7,361 bases of DNA from Thermoplasmatales archaeon ex4484_6 (GTDB lineage: Archaea; Thermoplasmatota; Penumbrarchaeia; Penumbrarchaeales; Penumbrarchaeaceae): contig NJDO01000096.1 in NCBI GenBank assembly GCA_002254385.1, positions 1 through 7,361 of the forward strand. Reading direction: 5' to 3'. The position numbers and the translations under genes are program-made. Positions 6,008 through 7,361 of this stretch are shown in pieces. The notes beneath the pieces were generated by a model. It did no database searches. It was not told where the DNA came from and was given only the letters and a program-made list of their open reading frames with translations. Each line of letters starts with the position of its first letter. Position 1 is the stretch's first letter.

Positions 6008-7194
6008 TGGGCACGTTGTCGAAGATAGATCTTGATAAACTGGGGCATCCGTCGCTCGACAACATAGATGAGCTCCTGTCCTCACTGGGGAATGATGAGC
6101 CGCCATCCTTTGCTTCCTACCGTATGGACATGGGCCCTGTCCTTGAAGCCGCGGACAGGATGAAGGACGCCGAGAACATCATCGTCATCGGGCAGGGCGG
6201 TTCCGTCAACACGTTCAGGGGACTGCTGGAGGGATTCGGGATATCGGTATGCGGAGAAAGGAAGTTCTACATCGTGGATACCGTGGACCCGGTGTATCTG
6301 CGGGAGGTACTGGACAGGACGCTTCCAGCGAATTCTCACGTGATCGCCATCTCGAAATCGGGGAACACGTTGACCGTTATCGAGGCCCTGTCGCTCTTCT
6401 CATCATACCCCGCTACCGTTGTGACGGAGAAAGGATACGGGGCGCTCGGGAAGCTTGCAAGGGAGAAGGGATATCATCTGGTCGATGTACCCGGGGATGT
6501 AGGGGGCAGGTTCTCCGGAGGTACGGCATCCACCCTTCTGCCCGCCCTGGTGCTGGGTATTGATGTTAATGCGTATCTCGATGGACTGTACGAGGCATAC
6601 GGGAGTGCGAGGAAGGATGAGGGGATAAGGAACATCTCCGGTGCGTTCTATCTGGTGGAGAGGCTGGGAAAGAGGACGATCTACATACCTGTCTACTCAA
6701 AAATGCTCGCATCGTTCCGGGACCTTGTGAACCAGCTCTTCCACGAGACCCTGAGCAAGGGGAGGAAGGGGATGACCGTTCTCTGTTTCGAGGGCCCCGA
6801 ATGCCAGCATCATACCAATCAGAGGGTCCTTGACGGTCCGGAGGACGTTGCCACGCTCTTCGTTCTCGTTGAGGGAATGCCGGACCTGGACATGTCGTGG
6901 GGAGATGTCTCCACGGAATATCGCGGGATCCCGCTGACGGACCTGGGCCCTTACGGATTCGGGAAGGCACTGATATCCGAGGCCAGGGGTGTGATGGCAT
7001 CGATGGAGGAGATCGGAGCTCCCTATGCCTCCGTGACACTGAGGTATGAGGGAGAGAGGACAGCCGGCTTCTTCGTTGGCATGATGCAGTATCTTGCATA
7101 CTATTTTGCAAGGCTTCGAAGGGTGAACCCCTTCGATCAGCCTGCGGTGGAGAATGCCAAGGAGTTAGCACTGGAGATGAGAAAGGGGATATGA
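6007..7194 (+). CDS. pgi: Glucose-6-phosphate isomerase (SIS-domain PGI family)
   Basis: PGI interconverts glucose 6-phosphate and fructose 6-phosphate in glycolysis and gluconeogenesis. The 395-residue product is close to the size of short archaeal and thermophilic bacterial PGIs. Motifs in order: IGQGGSVNT (61-69) and phosphate-binding SKSGNT (116-121) in the first SIS domain; the PGI signature D164-VGGRFS-170; the catalytic Glu E247 in HETLSKG, matching the usual ES-x-GK; the catalytic His H268 in QHHTNQ; and the catalytic Lys K385 in NPFDQPAVENAK. All expected catalytic residues are present. A bifunctional PGI/PMI is less likely, since those are nearer 300 residues. The ATG at 6007 is chosen because it overlaps the upstream stop; a GTG at 6004 would add one residue. 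A G-rich run (5993-5999) is the only upstream ribosome-binding candidate, so translation probably depends on coupling. Last gene of the operon. Confidence 0.93.
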   Translation: MGTLSKIDLDKLGHPSLDNIDELLSSLGNDEPPSFASYRMDMGPVLEAADRMKDAENIIVIGQGGSVNTFRGLLEGFGISVCGERKFYIVDTVDPVYLREVLDRTLPANSHVIAISKSGNTLTVIEALSLFSSYPATVVTEKGYGALGKLAREKGYHLVDVPGDVGGRFSGGTASTLLPALVLGIDVNAYLDGLYEAYGSARKDEGIRNISGAFYLVERLGKRTIYIPVYSKMLASFRDLVNQLFHETLSKGRKGMTVLCFEGPECQHHTNQRVLDGPEDVATLFVLVEGMPDLDMSWGDVSTEYRGIPLTDLGPYGFGKALISEARGVMASMEEIGAPYASVTLRYEGERTAGFFVGMMQYLAYYFARLRRVNPFDQPAVENAKELALEMRKGI

Positions 7195-7361
7195 GGAAGG
7201 TCCCCCTCCGGCCGGAAAAGCTCGGGAGATCACACCGCATTACAAACCGTTGTTATCAATGCCTTTGCTGTTCAGTTTCGGGGACCCCCCCGGATATTTC
7301 GTTTTTCTACAAGGGAAAGAATGGGAGGTCTCCCTGGAGGGAAAAGATGTTCAATGCGGGA
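7195..7361. other. Intergenic tail after pgi with weak end and start signals
   Basis: No confident gene is seen in these 167 bases. A T-run in CGTTTTTCT (7302-7306) could end the operon transcript, since archaeal polymerase stops at oligo-T. TCCGGCCGGA (7207-7216) is a perfect palindrome just after pgi. A frame beginning ATG at 7259 stays open for 34 codons to the window edge (MPLLFSFGDPPGYFVF...), but it has no ribosome-binding site and the nearest TATA-like word, ATTACAAA (7239-7246), is too close for a leaderless start. A second candidate start at 7347 has a better ribosome-binding site. Confidence 0.4.
7336..7341 (+). promoter_or_regulatory. Candidate ribosome-binding site for a gene starting at 7347
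   Basis: GGAGGG followed by a 5-base spacer and ATG (7347-7349) repeats exactly the arrangement in front of the ThyX-like gene. Only five codons (MFNAG) are visible before the window ends, so no product can be named. Confidence 0.3.

Noticed and set aside
7199..7286. Long-range pairing of GGTCCCC (7199-7205) with GGGGACC (7280-7286).
   Set aside because: Only 7 bp across a loop of about 74 bases in sequence rich in G and C runs; expected by chance.
7259..7361. Open frame starting MPLLFSFGDPPG as a partial gene.
   Set aside because: No ribosome-binding site and no correctly spaced TATA box. It is only 34 codons and is crossed by the likely oligo-T terminator; kept only as a note in the tail entry.

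Overview
The window looks like a chromosomal segment of an archaeon, most likely a euryarchaeal lineage close to Thermoplasmatota; that placement is inference. The reasons are an archaeal-type phenylalanyl-tRNA synthetase beta subunit, a clear TATA/BRE promoter that would give a leaderless mRNA, Shine-Dalgarno sites at internal operon genes, an archaeal-length glucose-6-phosphate isomerase, and strong use of AGG for Arg and ATA for Ile. All genes lie on the + strand and coding density is high.

Layout: (1) 1-1275, the 3' three-quarters of pheT, whose 5' end lies outside the window. (2) 1276-1537, a 262-base gap with competing inverted repeats just after pheT, an operator-like palindrome, and a TATA/BRE promoter directly in front of the next gene. 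(3) 1538-4318, mutS, a full-length bacterial-type mismatch-recognition ATPase. (4) 4318-4380, a possible 20-codon ORF that exactly bridges the mutS stop and the next start. (5) 4377-5831, a 484-residue protein with two tandem ThyX-like domains. (6) 5828-6007, a 59-residue Cys/His-rich zinc-finger protein that size cut-offs would miss; it overlaps both neighbours. (7) 6007-7194, glucose-6-phosphate isomerase. (8) 7195-7361, a tail with an oligo-T run and a possible ribosome-binding site for a gene starting at the window edge.

From the mutS promoter to the end of pgi the genes are separated by 58 bases or overlap by 1 to 4 bases, so they read as one operon, probably with translational coupling. 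The operon joins post-replicative mismatch correction (MutS) and a likely thymidylate-synthesis or folate/flavin enzyme (tandem ThyX) to a small zinc protein of unknown role and a central sugar-phosphate enzyme. No mutL, mobile element, CRISPR array, tRNA or rRNA is visible. The most unusual features are the tandem ThyX protein with complementary half-degenerate signature motifs, the hidden zinc-finger gene, the switch-like inverted repeats after pheT, and a strong excess of the hexamer GATATC.
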